Part shown: positions 18,060 to 26,261 of the stretch, piece by piece
Position numbering within the stretch: position 1 is the first letter of the stretch
Layout: every line of letters starts with the position of its first letter
Assembly: GCA_031261175.1 (NCBI GenBank)
Contig: JAISJW010000020.1
Span: 1 to 61,467, forward strand
Reading direction: 5' to 3'
Source of the DNA: Lactobacillales bacterium
GTDB lineage: Bacteria; Bacillota; Bacilli; Lactobacillales; Streptococcaceae
DNA length: 61,467 nt
Translations under genes and position numbers: made by a program
Notes under the pieces: model-generated
Told to the model about the DNA's origin: nothing
Seen by the model: the letters and a program-made list of their open reading frames with translations, nothing else
The model's database searches: none

Positions 18060-19031
18060 GTGAACGTTTTTGAGAAACTGTTTGAAAATTACGACGAATT
18101 AGAAATTGCGCAAAAAAAGACCGGCAAGTTCGTGCCGGAGTTCGATTTTGAATTCGGTGCGGACGATCACCGGATTGATTTAGAGCAAGGTGCTTTTTTG
18201 AAAGGGCGCGATATCGCGATTTTGAAACACCGGCGTTTTGCTGCATATCCGAAGCACACGCACAACTTCTTGGAGTTCAATTATATTTATTCGGGTCGCT
18301 CGCGGCAAATTATCAACGGCGATGAAGTTGTGCTCGAAGCTGGTCAGCTTTTGATCTTAGATGCGGATAGCGAGCAGACCCTACTTGCCCACGGCGAGAG
18401 GGATCTCGTCGTTAACTTTCTGTTTAAGAAGGCGGATTTGAACCTCGATATTTTGAAGAAGGTCGACACGACGCACATGGGGATCACGATGGGGTTTGTG
18501 CTGAAGGCGCTTTTGGGGAAGCAACATTACAACGGATATCTGGTTATCGATATTCGCGACCACCGCGAAATTCAGATGACGCTTGAACAGTTGACGAGCG
18601 AGTATCTTTATGACGAGATGTATTCCCCTGAAATCCTTCAGGCCTTCGTTCGCGTTTTGTTTTTACAGCTGTCGCGGGTCTACCAACCCGACGCCCGGCA
18701 CTTGTCGAGCGAGGATCACGTCAACCTGATTGTCGATATTTTAGAAACGATTGAGAAGAACTATACCAATATTACATTAACTCACCTCGCTGAGGAGTTC
18801 CTCTACAATCCGAATTATTTGAGTAATTTGATCAAGCGGACGACTGGGCGGACGTTCAAGGAGCTCGTGACAATCCAAAAGCTCGCCAATGCGCACTCTT
18901 TGCTACTGAATACGGATTTAAGCGTCGATGATATCTTGGGAGAGGTCAATTATTCAAATAAAACCTACTTTTATAAGAAATTCTTCGAGCGTTACAATTT
19001 GACACCCAAAGAACTGCGAAAACTGCGCTAA
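18060..19031 (+). CDS. AraC-family activator of the rhamnose operon
   Basis: A 323-aa regulator with an N-terminal cupin sugar-binding domain (YPKHTHNFLEFNYI at about 65-80) and a C-terminal double helix-turn-helix (about 225-320; TLTHLAEEF then LSNLIKRTTGRTFKEL). It is divergent from the rhamnose operon and so is very probably its rhamnose-responsive activator (RhaS/RhaR-like). Three GTG codons could start it; I chose 18060, six bases after AGAGGTG. Confidence 0.88.
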   Translation: MNVFEKLFENYDELEIAQKKTGKFVPEFDFEFGADDHRIDLEQGAFLKGRDIAILKHRRFAAYPKHTHNFLEFNYIYSGRSRQIINGDEVVLEAGQLLILDADSEQTLLAHGERDLVVNFLFKKADLNLDILKKVDTTHMGITMGFVLKALLGKQHYNGYLVIDIRDHREIQMTLEQLTSEYLYDEMYSPEILQAFVRVLFLQLSRVYQPDARHLSSEDHVNLIVDILETIEKNYTNITLTHLAEEFLYNPNYLSNLIKRTTGRTFKELVTIQKLANAHSLLLNTDLSVDDILGEVNYSNKTYFYKKFFERYNLTPKELRKLR

Positions 19032-19055
19032 AAAAGTTTTTTGGAGCGTTTTTTT
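19026..19055 (+). terminator. Terminator of the AraC-type gene
   Basis: CGCTAAAAAA pairs with TTTTTTGGAGCG and runs into seven T residues; the stem includes the stop codon. Confidence 0.7.
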
Positions 19056-19069
19056 CCGGTGTAAAAAGT

Positions 19070-19143
19070 CTTACTGTTTTTTAACGCGTTTTTTAGTGAT
19101 TTCGAGGCTCGAAAGTCCTAAAAAACGCGTTAAAAAACAGTAG
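19070..19143. repeat. Intergenic palindrome family, copy D (CTTACTG type)
   Basis: Nearly perfect 30-bp arms around TTTCGAGGCTCGAAA, between convergent araC-type and pyrG genes. Confidence 0.88.
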
Positions 19144-19191
19144 CTTATTTTAGCGTAAGTAAATCGCGGGAAAATCGGCTATATGCTACAT

Positions 19192-19226
19192 AAAAAAGGA
19201 GCTTTCCGCGACGGAAAACTCCTTTT
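19192..19226 (-). terminator. Terminator of pyrG
   Basis: Minus-strand AAAGGAGTTTTCCG pairs with CGGAAAGCTCCTTT around a 3-nt loop and ends in T residues. Confidence 0.75.
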
Positions 19227-19261
19227 AAAGTATTATTTTATATTATTTTGCAGTCTCGGTT

Positions 19262-19324
19262 CACCACTTCGCGACTAGCGTCGCTACGTTGCGGTCGTTC
19301 GAATAGTGACTCTCTAGCGTTCGC
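19262..19324. repeat. Structured 63-bp repeat at pyrG 3' end
   Basis: Second copy of the element at 6812-6874. It overlaps the last few codons and stop of pyrG, so it helps set the C-terminal residues of CTP synthase. Confidence 0.6.
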
Positions 19325-20936
19325 CAGTTCTCACAGTCTGATATTCGTAAGACGACTTAACGAATTCTGAGATTAGAGCTTGTGGGCGGTTCGGACGCGA
19401 GATCAATTCTGGGTGGAATTGGCACGCGATAAAGTAGCGTTTTTCCGGAAGTTCGACGATTTCGACTAGGCGGTTATCAGGCGACACACCTGAGAAGACT
19501 AGGCCGTTTGCTTCGAAGATTTCACGGTATTTGTTGTTGAATTCATAGCGGTGACGGTGACGTTCTTGAACGACTTCGGCGTCAGCGTAAGCTGCCTTCG
19601 TGCGCGAACCGCTCTTCAATTTACATGGATACAACCCAAGACGTAAAGTTCCGCCTAAGTTTTCGATGTTTTCTTGATCCGCCATCAAGTCGATGATGTT
19701 GTTTGTGATGTCAGGATTGATTTCGGCCGTTCCAGCATCTTCAAGACCGACAACATTGCGAGCGAACTCGACACAAGCCATTTGCATACCTAAACAGATA
19801 CCTAGGAACGGCACGTCGTTCACACGAGCATATTTAATCGCTTCGATTTTCCCTTCGAGACCACGGTCGCCGAAGCCACCAGGAACCAAGATTCCATCGT
19901 AGCCATTCAACGTCGCTTCAACATTAGATGCGTTAATTCCTTCAGCGTTGATCCAACCGATTTCGATGTCGCTATCGATCGCAAAACCAGCGTGTTTCAG
20001 CGATTCAACGACTGACAGGTAAGCATCCGGAAGCTCAACGTATTTACCAACCAAAGCGATCCGCGTTTTGTGTTGCAAGTTCAACACGCGACGTTCAAGG
20101 TCAAGCCATTCGCTCATATCAGCGGCCGGCGTGTCAAGTTTCAGGTGACGACAAACCAAATCGTCCATCCCCTGCGCCTGCAAAGCCAACGGAATCGAAT
20201 ACAACGTCTCAACGTCGCGACTCTCGATAACCGCTTCCGGCTCAACATCACAGAATTGGGCAAGTTTGTTGCGCACATTCTGCGCAACTGGATACTCAGT
20301 ACGGATAACTAAAATATTTGGTTGAATCCCTAACGAACGAAGTTCCTTCACGCTATGCTGTGTCGGTTTAGTTTTCATTTCACCAGCGGCTTTCAGGTAA
20401 GGCATCAAAGTTGTGTGGATATATAGTACGTTGTCGCTTCCAACTTCAGCTTTCATTTGACGCAAAGCTTCTAGGAACGGCAGCGATTCGATATCCCCAA
20501 CTGTTCCCCCAACTTCAGTGATGATAACATCAGAATCAGTCGTTTGGCCCGCACGCATGATACGCGTTTTGATTTCGTCAGTGATGTGCGGAATTACTTG
20601 CACAGTTCCGCCTAAATATTCACCTTTACGCTCTTTGCGGATGACTTCCGAGTAAACTTTACCAGTCGTAACGTTCGAGTATTCGTTTAGGTTGATATCG
20701 ACAAAACGTTCGTAGTGACCAAGGTCCAAATCCGTTTCAGTCCCGTCATCGGTAACGAAAACTTCACCGTGTTGATACGGTGACATCGTCCCTGGATCGA
20801 CGTTGATATATGGATCAAACTTTTGAAGGGTAACCTTCAAGCCGCGGTTCTTCAGCAGACGCCCAAGACTTGCCGCAACGATCCCTTTCCCGATTGATGA
20901 AACCACGCCACCTGTGACGAAAATGTACTTAGCCAT
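19314..20936 (-). CDS. pyrG: CTP synthase
   Basis: A 540-aa enzyme making CTP from UTP with glutamine as amino donor. The synthase domain starts [16 protein letters not shown]; the glutaminase domain has the nucleophile Cys in FLGICLGMQ and the His/Glu pair near CQFHPE. I start at ATG 20936, with GGAG upstream and the standard MAKYIF beginning; the 18-codon extension lies within the leader hairpin. The last residues (TGER) come from an overlapping repeat element. Confidence 0.97.
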   Translation of the reverse strand: MAKYIFVTGGVVSSIGKGIVAASLGRLLKNRGLKVTLQKFDPYINVDPGTMSPYQHGEVFVTDDGTETDLDLGHYERFVDINLNEYSNVTTGKVYSEVIRKERKGEYLGGTVQVIPHITDEIKTRIMRAGQTTDSDVIITEVGGTVGDIESLPFLEALRQMKAEVGSDNVLYIHTTLMPYLKAAGEMKTKPTQHSVKELRSLGIQPNILVIRTEYPVAQNVRNKLAQFCDVEPEAVIESRDVETLYSIPLALQAQGMDDLVCRHLKLDTPAADMSEWLDLERRVLNLQHKTRIALVGKYVELPDAYLSVVESLKHAGFAIDSDIEIGWINAEGINASNVEATLNGYDGILVPGGFGDRGLEGKIEAIKYARVNDVPFLGICLGMQMACVEFARNVVGLEDAGTAEINPDITNNIIDLMADQENIENLGGTLRLGLYPCKLKSGSRTKAAYADAEVVQERHRHRYEFNNKYREIFEANGLVFSGVSPDNRLVEIVELPEKRYFIACQFHPELISRPNRPQALISEFVKSSYEYQTVRTGER

Positions 20937-20961
20937 GCAAATTTCTCCTATTTCTTCCCGT

Positions 20962-21019
20962 AAAAAAGGGGGCAATTGTCCGTAGTGCATTTACCCACCA
21001 CGGGCAAATACTAGCCCCC
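20962..21019 (-). promoter_or_regulatory. rpoE-pyrG leader hairpin, possible pyrG attenuator
   Basis: Minus strand GGGGGC and GCCCCC enclose a second stem (TTGCCCGTGGTG with CACTACGGACAA) and are followed by TTTTTT, all within the 105-bp gap before pyrG. In Bacillus pyrG is controlled by a leader terminator that responds to CTP through G additions at a GGGC start. A G run exists here, but no clear promoter places the transcript start on it. Confidence 0.55.
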
Positions 21020-21041
21020 ACTTATTCAAATTTATTTTAAA

Positions 21042-21587
21042 TTAATCGAATGAATCATCGTTCAAAGCGTCTTCAGCGATGATCGTCAAGTTGCTCAACG
21101 CATCGTCCTCAAGAACCACTTCGTCGTTAGTTGGCTCACCAACTGCATCCGCATCGTCAACGACTCCGCTGTCATACATTGTTGAACCGCCTTCGTCTTC
21201 GGCGTCCAGCGTATCCGGATCAACCTCGTCGATGTCGATATTAAGTTCTTCCACGTCGCCGTCGAATCCGTCTTTGTCGACAAATTTCGCACTCAAGCGT
21301 GAAATGATATCTTCGTTGTCTTCAAGGTTTCCACCTTGCGCATTTTCGTCGATTTCATCGATGGTGAATTTACTACGAATCCCCCAAACGTTCGCACCGG
21401 GCGAAATGAAACGGCCATCTGCATTTAAATCGCTGTAAAATTGCGTAATTTCATCGCGAATTTCGTCATCTGTTCTTTCAAGACGACCTTGAATTTCTTG
21501 CACCAAATCAAAGAAGAAGACTGTTTCAGTCGATTCCCCAAGGATTTCGTAGGCAAGTTCAATCATAGAATACTCTTTATTTGCCAA
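21042..21587 (-). CDS. rpoE: DNA-directed RNA polymerase delta subunit
   Basis: A 181-aa protein with an N-terminal HARE helix-turn-helix domain (about 1-90, SMIELAYEIL at the start) and a very acidic C-terminal half (Asp/Glu-rich from about 85). Delta raises polymerase recycling and specificity in Firmicutes. The order rpoE then pyrG is common in Bacilli. Confidence 0.95.
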   Translation of the reverse strand: MANKEYSMIELAYEILGESTETVFFFDLVQEIQGRLERTDDEIRDEITQFYSDLNADGRFISPGANVWGIRSKFTIDEIDENAQGGNLEDNEDIISRLSAKFVDKDGFDGDVEELNIDIDEVDPDTLDAEDEGGSTMYDSGVVDDADAVGEPTNDEVVLEDDALSNLTIIAEDALNDDSFD

Positions 21588-21673
21588 GGTATTACTCCTT
21601 ATATCTCAATATTAAAAAATTATAACATTTAGCCCGATTTATTACAAGTAAGTTGTAAATTCTTAAGCGACTT

Positions 21674-22576
21674 CTATTCGCCGAGAATCTTCACTTCGGT
21701 TTCTAGGGCTACGCCCTCTTTGGCAAGTACCGTCTCCTGAACGTGCTTAATAACTGCTTTGTAATCCTCAGCTGTTGCGCCGCCGATATTGACGATGAAG
21801 CCTGCGTGTTTTTCTGAAACTTTAGCACCACCAACTGTGTAGCCTTGAAGGCCGGCGTCTTGGATTAACTTGCCTGCAAAATAGCCTTCCGGACGTTTGA
21901 ACACTGAACCGCAGCTCGGGAATTCAAGCGGCTGTTTTTCGATGCGGGCGTCAGTCAACTCGCGCATTTGCGTTTCGATTTCGCGACGATCGCCTTTCTT
22001 CAACTTAAAGGTAACGTTTAAAATAATCGCTCCGATGTGTTGGAAGATGCTGTCGCGGTAGCCGAATTTAGCTTCCTCAGCGTTGAAAGTTTTAAGTTCA
22101 CCATCCGGCAGAACTACCTCAACCGACTCAACCGCGTCAGCGATTTGACCGTTGTAAGCACCTGCATTCATGAAGACCGCGCCACCGACTGTGCCGGGGA
22201 TGCCGCTCGCGAACTCAAGGCCCGTCAAGTTTTCGCTCAACGCTTGGTAGCAAGTGTGGATCAACTCAGCGCCGGCAGCCGCGACAATGCGGTCGTCGAA
22301 GATGCGCACGTCGTTCATATCAGTTAAGATAATCGTGATTCCGCGCAAGCCTTTATCGCTGATGATCAAGTTCGACGCGTTCCCAAGAACCGTGTACTCG
22401 ATGTTTTCTAAACGGCAGTAGTTCACGATTTCGTAAACTTCGATAATCGTTTTCGGAAAGGCGATAACATCAGCCACCCCGCCTGTTTTTGTGAAGCTGT
22501 AACCTTTCAATTCTTCCTCGAATTTGAATTTAATGCGAGGCATTTTTGCGATTAACTCTAATCTTGTCTTTTCCAT
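21674..22576 (-). CDS. murB: UDP-N-acetylmuramate dehydrogenase
   Basis: A 300-aa FAD enzyme reducing enolpyruvyl-UDP-GlcNAc to UDP-MurNAc in peptidoglycan synthesis. FAD-binding YTVLGNASNLIISD and SGIPGTVGGAVFMNAGAY are present, as are the type II features PSCGSVFKRPEG and the C-terminal Glu near ALETEVKILG. AAAGGA precedes ATG 22576. It begins one base after the histidine-kinase stop, so it shares that operon. Confidence 0.96.
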   Translation of the reverse strand: MEKTRLELIAKMPRIKFKFEEELKGYSFTKTGGVADVIAFPKTIIEVYEIVNYCRLENIEYTVLGNASNLIISDKGLRGITIILTDMNDVRIFDDRIVAAAGAELIHTCYQALSENLTGLEFASGIPGTVGGAVFMNAGAYNGQIADAVESVEVVLPDGELKTFNAEEAKFGYRDSIFQHIGAIILNVTFKLKKGDRREIETQMRELTDARIEKQPLEFPSCGSVFKRPEGYFAGKLIQDAGLQGYTVGGAKVSEKHAGFIVNIGGATAEDYKAVIKHVQETVLAKEGVALETEVKILGE

Positions 22577-22577
22577 T

Positions 22578-24011
22578 TTATGTCCTTTCGTGAGGGAAGA
22601 AAACCTTAAAGGTCGTGCCTTCACCTAATTTACTTTCAACTTCAATCTTACCGTCGTGCAGGTGAATCAACTCCTCAACGATGGCAAGTCCTAACCCGCT
22701 CGAGCCTTTTTTAGCCGTGCGCGAATCATCTGCTTGGTAATACCGATCAAAAATCTTTTTCGTCGTCACTTCATCCATCCCGATCCCGGTATCTCGAACG
22801 CTGACAACAGTGTGTTCTTCTTGGTTTTCAGCCGTTAAAACAATTTCCCCGTCGCTCGTAAATTGGAGCGCGTTCGTCACCAAGTTGACGACAATTTGGG
22901 CAAATCGGTCGTAATCCGCGTTGATGTTAATCTCACCCGAATTGCCGACTAGAATTTTATCATTTTGTTCCTTAGCTGCTTTTTGATAGTGCGCCGCGAT
23001 GTCCTCTAGGATTTCCGTCGCATCGAACTCGGTCAGATGCAGGTGAATCTTGTTAGCGCGGATGTTTTCATACTCGAGATTTTCCTTAACGAGCCTGATC
23101 AGCCGCGTCGTTTCCTTCGCCATCAAATCGACCGCCATCGGCATCGTCTCTTCGTCGACCACGCCTTCTTTGATTCCCTCAAGCATCCCGTTAATCGTCG
23201 TCAGCGGTGTCCTCATCTCATGCGAAGCGTTCGCCATAAACTGTTTCCGACGTTCCTCCTGTTCGAGAATTTCGTCGTTTGCAATCTCGAGATTTGTCAC
23301 CATCGCATTGAAATCGCGCGCGAGCTCGTCGAACTCGTCGTTCAGCTTGCTCTCTTTAATCTTGACATATTCGCCGTACGCCACCCGGTGCGTCGCCGCC
23401 TTAACCTTCTCAATCTTGTGCCCCTGCGCCCTCGCAAAGAGGAAGCAAACCAGAATACTAATCAAGAGGGCAAGTATCGCTCCGCGAATCAAGTTCGTCC
23501 TAATCGGGGCAAGTCGGCTCGCTAAGTGTTCGACCGAACGCGACAAGACGAGTGCCCCATCTAGCTCGTAACCTTTACCTGATCCTGGTTGGTCGTAGCG
23601 GAAAGGAATTGCCACGCAATCGTAATCGCCGATATGATACTTGATGTTTTTATTTTGTTTGAGTTCTTTCCACTGGACTTTTTCGAGTTTGAAGTCCATT
23701 TCGTCATCCGTTGAGTAGGGAACCGAATCTTTCGCGGTCACGAACGCGATTTCAAGATTATCTTTTTCGTAATAATTTCGCGCGTCGTCAAGCGCCTTGC
23801 GGAACTGGTCGCGGATGTTTGCTGAATTGCCCGAAAGCTCCATCGACATCTCGAAACCGCTTAGAATCCGCTCGGCGTAGTAGTCGAGCTCGTCGTAGTT
23901 CTCCTGCTCGAGCGTGTTGCGCGAGAAGTTCATCACGGACAAATAAAACAAGGTGATGACAATTCCGATGACAACGAGAAACGAAATTAATTGTTGGTAA
24001 AAAAATTTCAT
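22578..24011 (-). CDS. Sensor histidine kinase
   Basis: A 477-aa membrane kinase: helix 1 at about 6-28, an extracellular sensor of about 145 residues, helix 2 at about 174-194, HAMP, then HisKA with His264 in NASHEMRTPL, and the ATPase domain with NALQFT, DTGIGM and GLGLAI boxes. The response regulator precedes it by 42 bp and murB follows. The signal is unknown; coupling to murB hints at cell-envelope sensing. A shorter frame between the two genes is a shadow. Confidence 0.93.
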   Translation of the reverse strand: MKFFYQQLISFLVVIGIVITLFYLSVMNFSRNTLEQENYDELDYYAERILSGFEMSMELSGNSANIRDQFRKALDDARNYYEKDNLEIAFVTAKDSVPYSTDDEMDFKLEKVQWKELKQNKNIKYHIGDYDCVAIPFRYDQPGSGKGYELDGALVLSRSVEHLASRLAPIRTNLIRGAILALLISILVCFLFARAQGHKIEKVKAATHRVAYGEYVKIKESKLNDEFDELARDFNAMVTNLEIANDEILEQEERRKQFMANASHEMRTPLTTINGMLEGIKEGVVDEETMPMAVDLMAKETTRLIRLVKENLEYENIRANKIHLHLTEFDATEILEDIAAHYQKAAKEQNDKILVGNSGEININADYDRFAQIVVNLVTNALQFTSDGEIVLTAENQEEHTVVSVRDTGIGMDEVTTKKIFDRYYQADDSRTAKKGSSGLGLAIVEELIHLHDGKIEVESKLGEGTTFKVFFPHERT

Positions 24012-24053
24012 TATCTATTCCTTTATTGAAAAAGGGCATTAGAAAACTAATGC

Positions 24054-24755
24054 CTAGTTGTCCTCGAAGCGGTAGCCAACGCCCCAAACCGTCTTGATCA
24101 GTGAATCATCAAAAGGTTCAAGTTTTTGGCGTAATTTTTTAACGTGAGCGTCGACAGTTCTCAGCTCGCCGGTGAATTCATATTTCCAGACTTGTTGAAG
24201 CAGCTGTTCGCGCTTGAAAACCTTGCGCGGGTTGCTCGCTAAAATCACAAGCAAGTCAAATTCTTTCGGTGTTAAATCAGGCATTAATTGCCCTTTGTAC
24301 TGCACTTCGTGTTTTTGTAAATCGATTAAAAGTGACGGCGTTCTAACTTCAGTCACGTCATTTTCTTCAGCCGCAACGCCCGGTGTCGCGTTGACGCGGC
24401 GGTAAAGCGCCTTGATGCGGGCAACTAAAGTGAATGGCGAAAATGGTTTTGTCACGTATTCGTCCGCGCCGACTTCAAAGCCGATAACTTCGTCCGACTC
24501 AGAATCGCGGGCAGTCAACATGATGATTGGCACTGTCGCTGATTTTTCGCGGATGCGTTTTGCCACTTCGATCCCGTCAAGCGTTGGCAAGTTCAAGTCA
24601 AGCGTGATGATGTCGAATTTGTCTTCGTTTTCAAGGAACAAATCAAGCCCTTGTTTTCCGTCAGCCGCGTTCACGACATCCCAGTTTTCTCGCTTGAAAA
24701 ACACTTCCATCATTTGGACAACAGATTCGTTGTCTTCAATCATTAATATGCGCAT
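24054..24755 (-). CDS. OmpR/PhoB-family response regulator
   Basis: A 233-aa regulator: receiver domain with Asp53 as phosphoacceptor (TLDLNLP) and Lys near 103 (VTKPFSP), then a winged-helix DNA-binding domain (LTPKEFDLLVIL, VDAHVKKLRQKL). I start at ATG 24755, preceded by AAGGGT; the upstream extension runs through the promoter. Confidence 0.94.
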   Translation of the reverse strand: MRILMIEDNESVVQMMEVFFKRENWDVVNAADGKQGLDLFLENEDKFDIITLDLNLPTLDGIEVAKRIREKSATVPIIMLTARDSESDEVIGFEVGADEYVTKPFSPFTLVARIKALYRRVNATPGVAAEENDVTEVRTPSLLIDLQKHEVQYKGQLMPDLTPKEFDLLVILASNPRKVFKREQLLQQVWKYEFTGELRTVDAHVKKLRQKLEPFDDSLIKTVWGVGYRFEDN

Positions 24756-24792
24756 ATATATTACCCTTCTCGTAAATCTAATAAGTATGAAC

Positions 24793-24821
24793 ATTATATG
24801 ATATTTCTTCAAAAATTTCAA
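24793..24821 (-). promoter_or_regulatory. Promoter of the two-component operon
   Basis: Minus-strand TTGAAA (24816-24821), 17-bp spacer, TATAAT (24793-24798). Confidence 0.75.
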
Positions 24822-24849
24822 TACTTTTTTGTGAATTGGGCGCGAAATA

Positions 24850-24876
24850 AAAGCCCTCGGGCAATTGCCCCAGGAC
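24850..24876 (-). terminator. Hairpin GGGCAATTGCCC
   Basis: Minus-strand CCTGGGGCAATTGCCCGAGG followed by CTTTTATTT, upstream of the two-component promoter; it would end transcripts arriving from the right. Confidence 0.45.
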
Positions 24877-25027
24877 CTTGTCTAAAAGAGGTTATACTAG
24901 TAAAAGCAAAACGAAGCAGTTACTAGTCACACAATATAAAATACAATCAATACTTTACAATCTTTATTCTACATCAGAAATTTTAAGTTGTAAAGTAAAT
25001 TTATGAACTTTTTTTGAATTACTTTTC

Positions 25028-25101
25028 CTTACTGTGTTTTAAGGCGATTTTTAGTGATTTCGAGGCTCGAAACCCCTAAAAAACGCCCTAAAAAACAGTA
25101 G
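25028..25101. repeat. Intergenic palindrome family, copy E (CTTACTG type)
   Basis: Arms CTTACTGTGTTTTAAGGCG and CGCCCTAAAAAACAGTAG around TTTCGAGGCTCGAAA; slightly less regular than C and D. Confidence 0.82.
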
Positions 25102-25134
25102 AAAAAAAAGACTGCCGAATTAACAGTCCCTTTT
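25102..25134 (-). terminator. Terminator of the secreted-protein gene
   Basis: Minus-strand GACTG/CAGTC stem followed by eight T residues just after the stop codon. Confidence 0.65.
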
Positions 25135-25138
25135 AGTA

Positions 25139-25621
25139 TTATTTTTCGCTTAGCCAGATTGTTACGTGGCCGTTAACGTCGTGCGCCGTTACGTGATAAG
25201 CTAAGTTAGTTGCATTAGCCGTAAATGTCATCGTTGTTTCTTCTCCACCCACCGCAGTTGCGCTTGTAACTTGTGTGAAGATAGCGTCATCTGCATCTTT
25301 ATCTTGTGATGTTGTCGAAAGAACTTCAACATCGACTGTTCCTGCACTTTCAACCAATACATGTAGTACGTATTCTTTACCGACCTTAAGGTTAGCGTTT
25401 TCTTCAATAAAAGCATTTCCTTGATCAAACGTTTGAACTAGTCCGTTGACTGGCGAGTCTGCATTGATAATGCGTTGAACAAGTTTGCCATTACGATAAG
25501 TTCCTTCATAAGTAGTTCCGCTTTGCGCACCATCGTGAGTCACGGCAAGTGCTCCTACGTTTAATGCTGCTGATAATGATGCCGCAGCTAGAACGACACC
25601 TAGTTTTGTGAATTTTTTCAT
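25139..25621 (-). CDS. Secreted protein of unknown function
   Basis: A 160-aa protein with a clear signal peptide (KK, then an Ala/Leu-rich core, cleavage near GALA at 24-27). The mature part is Thr- and Val-rich, without Cys or a sorting signal, and ends in a predicted beta-rich region (HVTAHDVNGHVTIWLSEK). No family recognised. The promoter has a cre box just upstream, so expression is probably linked to carbon supply. It is monocistronic, between terminators. Confidence 0.6.
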   Translation of the reverse strand: MKKFTKLGVVLAAASLSAALNVGALAVTHDGAQSGTTYEGTYRNGKLVQRIINADSPVNGLVQTFDQGNAFIEENANLKVGKEYVLHVLVESAGTVDVEVLSTTSQDKDADDAIFTQVTSATAVGGEETTMTFTANATNLAYHVTAHDVNGHVTIWLSEK

Positions 25622-25627
25622 TTTAAA

Positions 25628-25658
25628 ATCTCCTCTATATTTTTAATACAGAGGAGAT
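25628..25658 (-). promoter_or_regulatory. Palindrome covering the ribosome-binding site
   Basis: ATCTCCTCTGTAT and ATATAGAGGAGAT form a 13-bp stem (one G-U) that contains the GAGGAG ribosome-binding site of the secreted-protein gene. The left arm begins inside the -10, so only part of it would be in the RNA. Confidence 0.5.
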
Positions 25659-25708
25659 TATATCATTTTAAAACGCAAAATTTCAATATGTTTAAGAAAA
25701 CGTTTTCA
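25657..25708 (-). promoter_or_regulatory. Promoter plus cre box of the secreted-protein gene
   Basis: Minus-strand TTGAAA (25681-25686), 18-bp spacer, TATAAT (25657-25662). The cre-like AGAAAACGTTTTCA (25695-25708) lies about 9 bp upstream of the -35; the same sequence overlaps the promoter of secreted protein 1. Confidence 0.65.
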
Positions 25709-25727
25709 AAAGTTGTGTTTTTGCGCT

Positions 25728-26261
25728 TTAAGAATAAACTCTCGGACTTAGAATTCCAATATACGGAAGATTACGGTACATTTCATTGTAGTCCATGCCG
25801 TAGCCAACCACGAATTTATCTGGAATTTCAAAGCCGACATATTTCACATCTACTTCGACTTTGCGGCGGTCAGGTTTTGAAAGCATCGCTGCGATTTCAA
25901 CTGATTTCGCACCCTTTTCTAATAGATAACCCTTTAGGAAATCTAAGGTTGTACCTGTGTCGATGATGTCTTCAACGACGATTACGTCGCGGCCAGTTAC
26001 GTCCACAGTGATGTCTTTTTTGATTGTTACTACACCTGTCGACTCAGTGCCAGCATAGCTTGATGCTTGGATGAAATCAAATTCTAATTTCATATCAATC
26101 GCCCTAATCAAGTCCGCCATAAATGGCAGGACGCCCTTTAAAGCGCCGATCAAGACGAGGTCGCAGTCCGCGTAGTCGCGCGCAATTGCCAAGCCGATTT
26201 CTTCGGTTTTCGCCGCGATTTGTTTTTCGCGGATGAGGATTTGTTCGATGTCTTTGTGCAT
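25728..26261 (-). CDS. hpt: Hypoxanthine-guanine phosphoribosyltransferase
   Basis: A 177-aa purine-salvage enzyme that joins hypoxanthine or guanine to PRPP. The PRPP loop VVEDIIDTGTTL is at about residues 95-106 and the base-binding KFVVGYGMDYNE near 150-160. Its start codon directly follows the stop of the purine permease, so import and salvage are co-expressed. Confidence 0.95.
   Translation of the reverse strand: MHKDIEQILIREKQIAAKTEEIGLAIARDYADCDLVLIGALKGVLPFMADLIRAIDMKLEFDFIQASSYAGTESTGVVTIKKDITVDVTGRDVIVVEDIIDTGTTLDFLKGYLLEKGAKSVEIAAMLSKPDRRKVEVDVKYVGFEIPDKFVVGYGMDYNEMYRNLPYIGILSPRVYS

Larger units (their letters stand above)
24756..25138. other. Intergenic region with promoter, terminator and palindrome
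   Basis: This 383-bp stretch holds the response-regulator promoter (24793-24821), a GC-rich hairpin (24850-24876), palindrome copy E (25028-25101) and the terminator of the secreted-protein gene. No ORF is supported. Confidence 0.6.

Noticed and set aside
24841..24900. Promoter with TATAAC near 24891 for the two-component genes
   Set aside because: A much better promoter (TTGAAA-17-TATAAT) lies closer at 24793-24821, downstream of a terminator-like hairpin.
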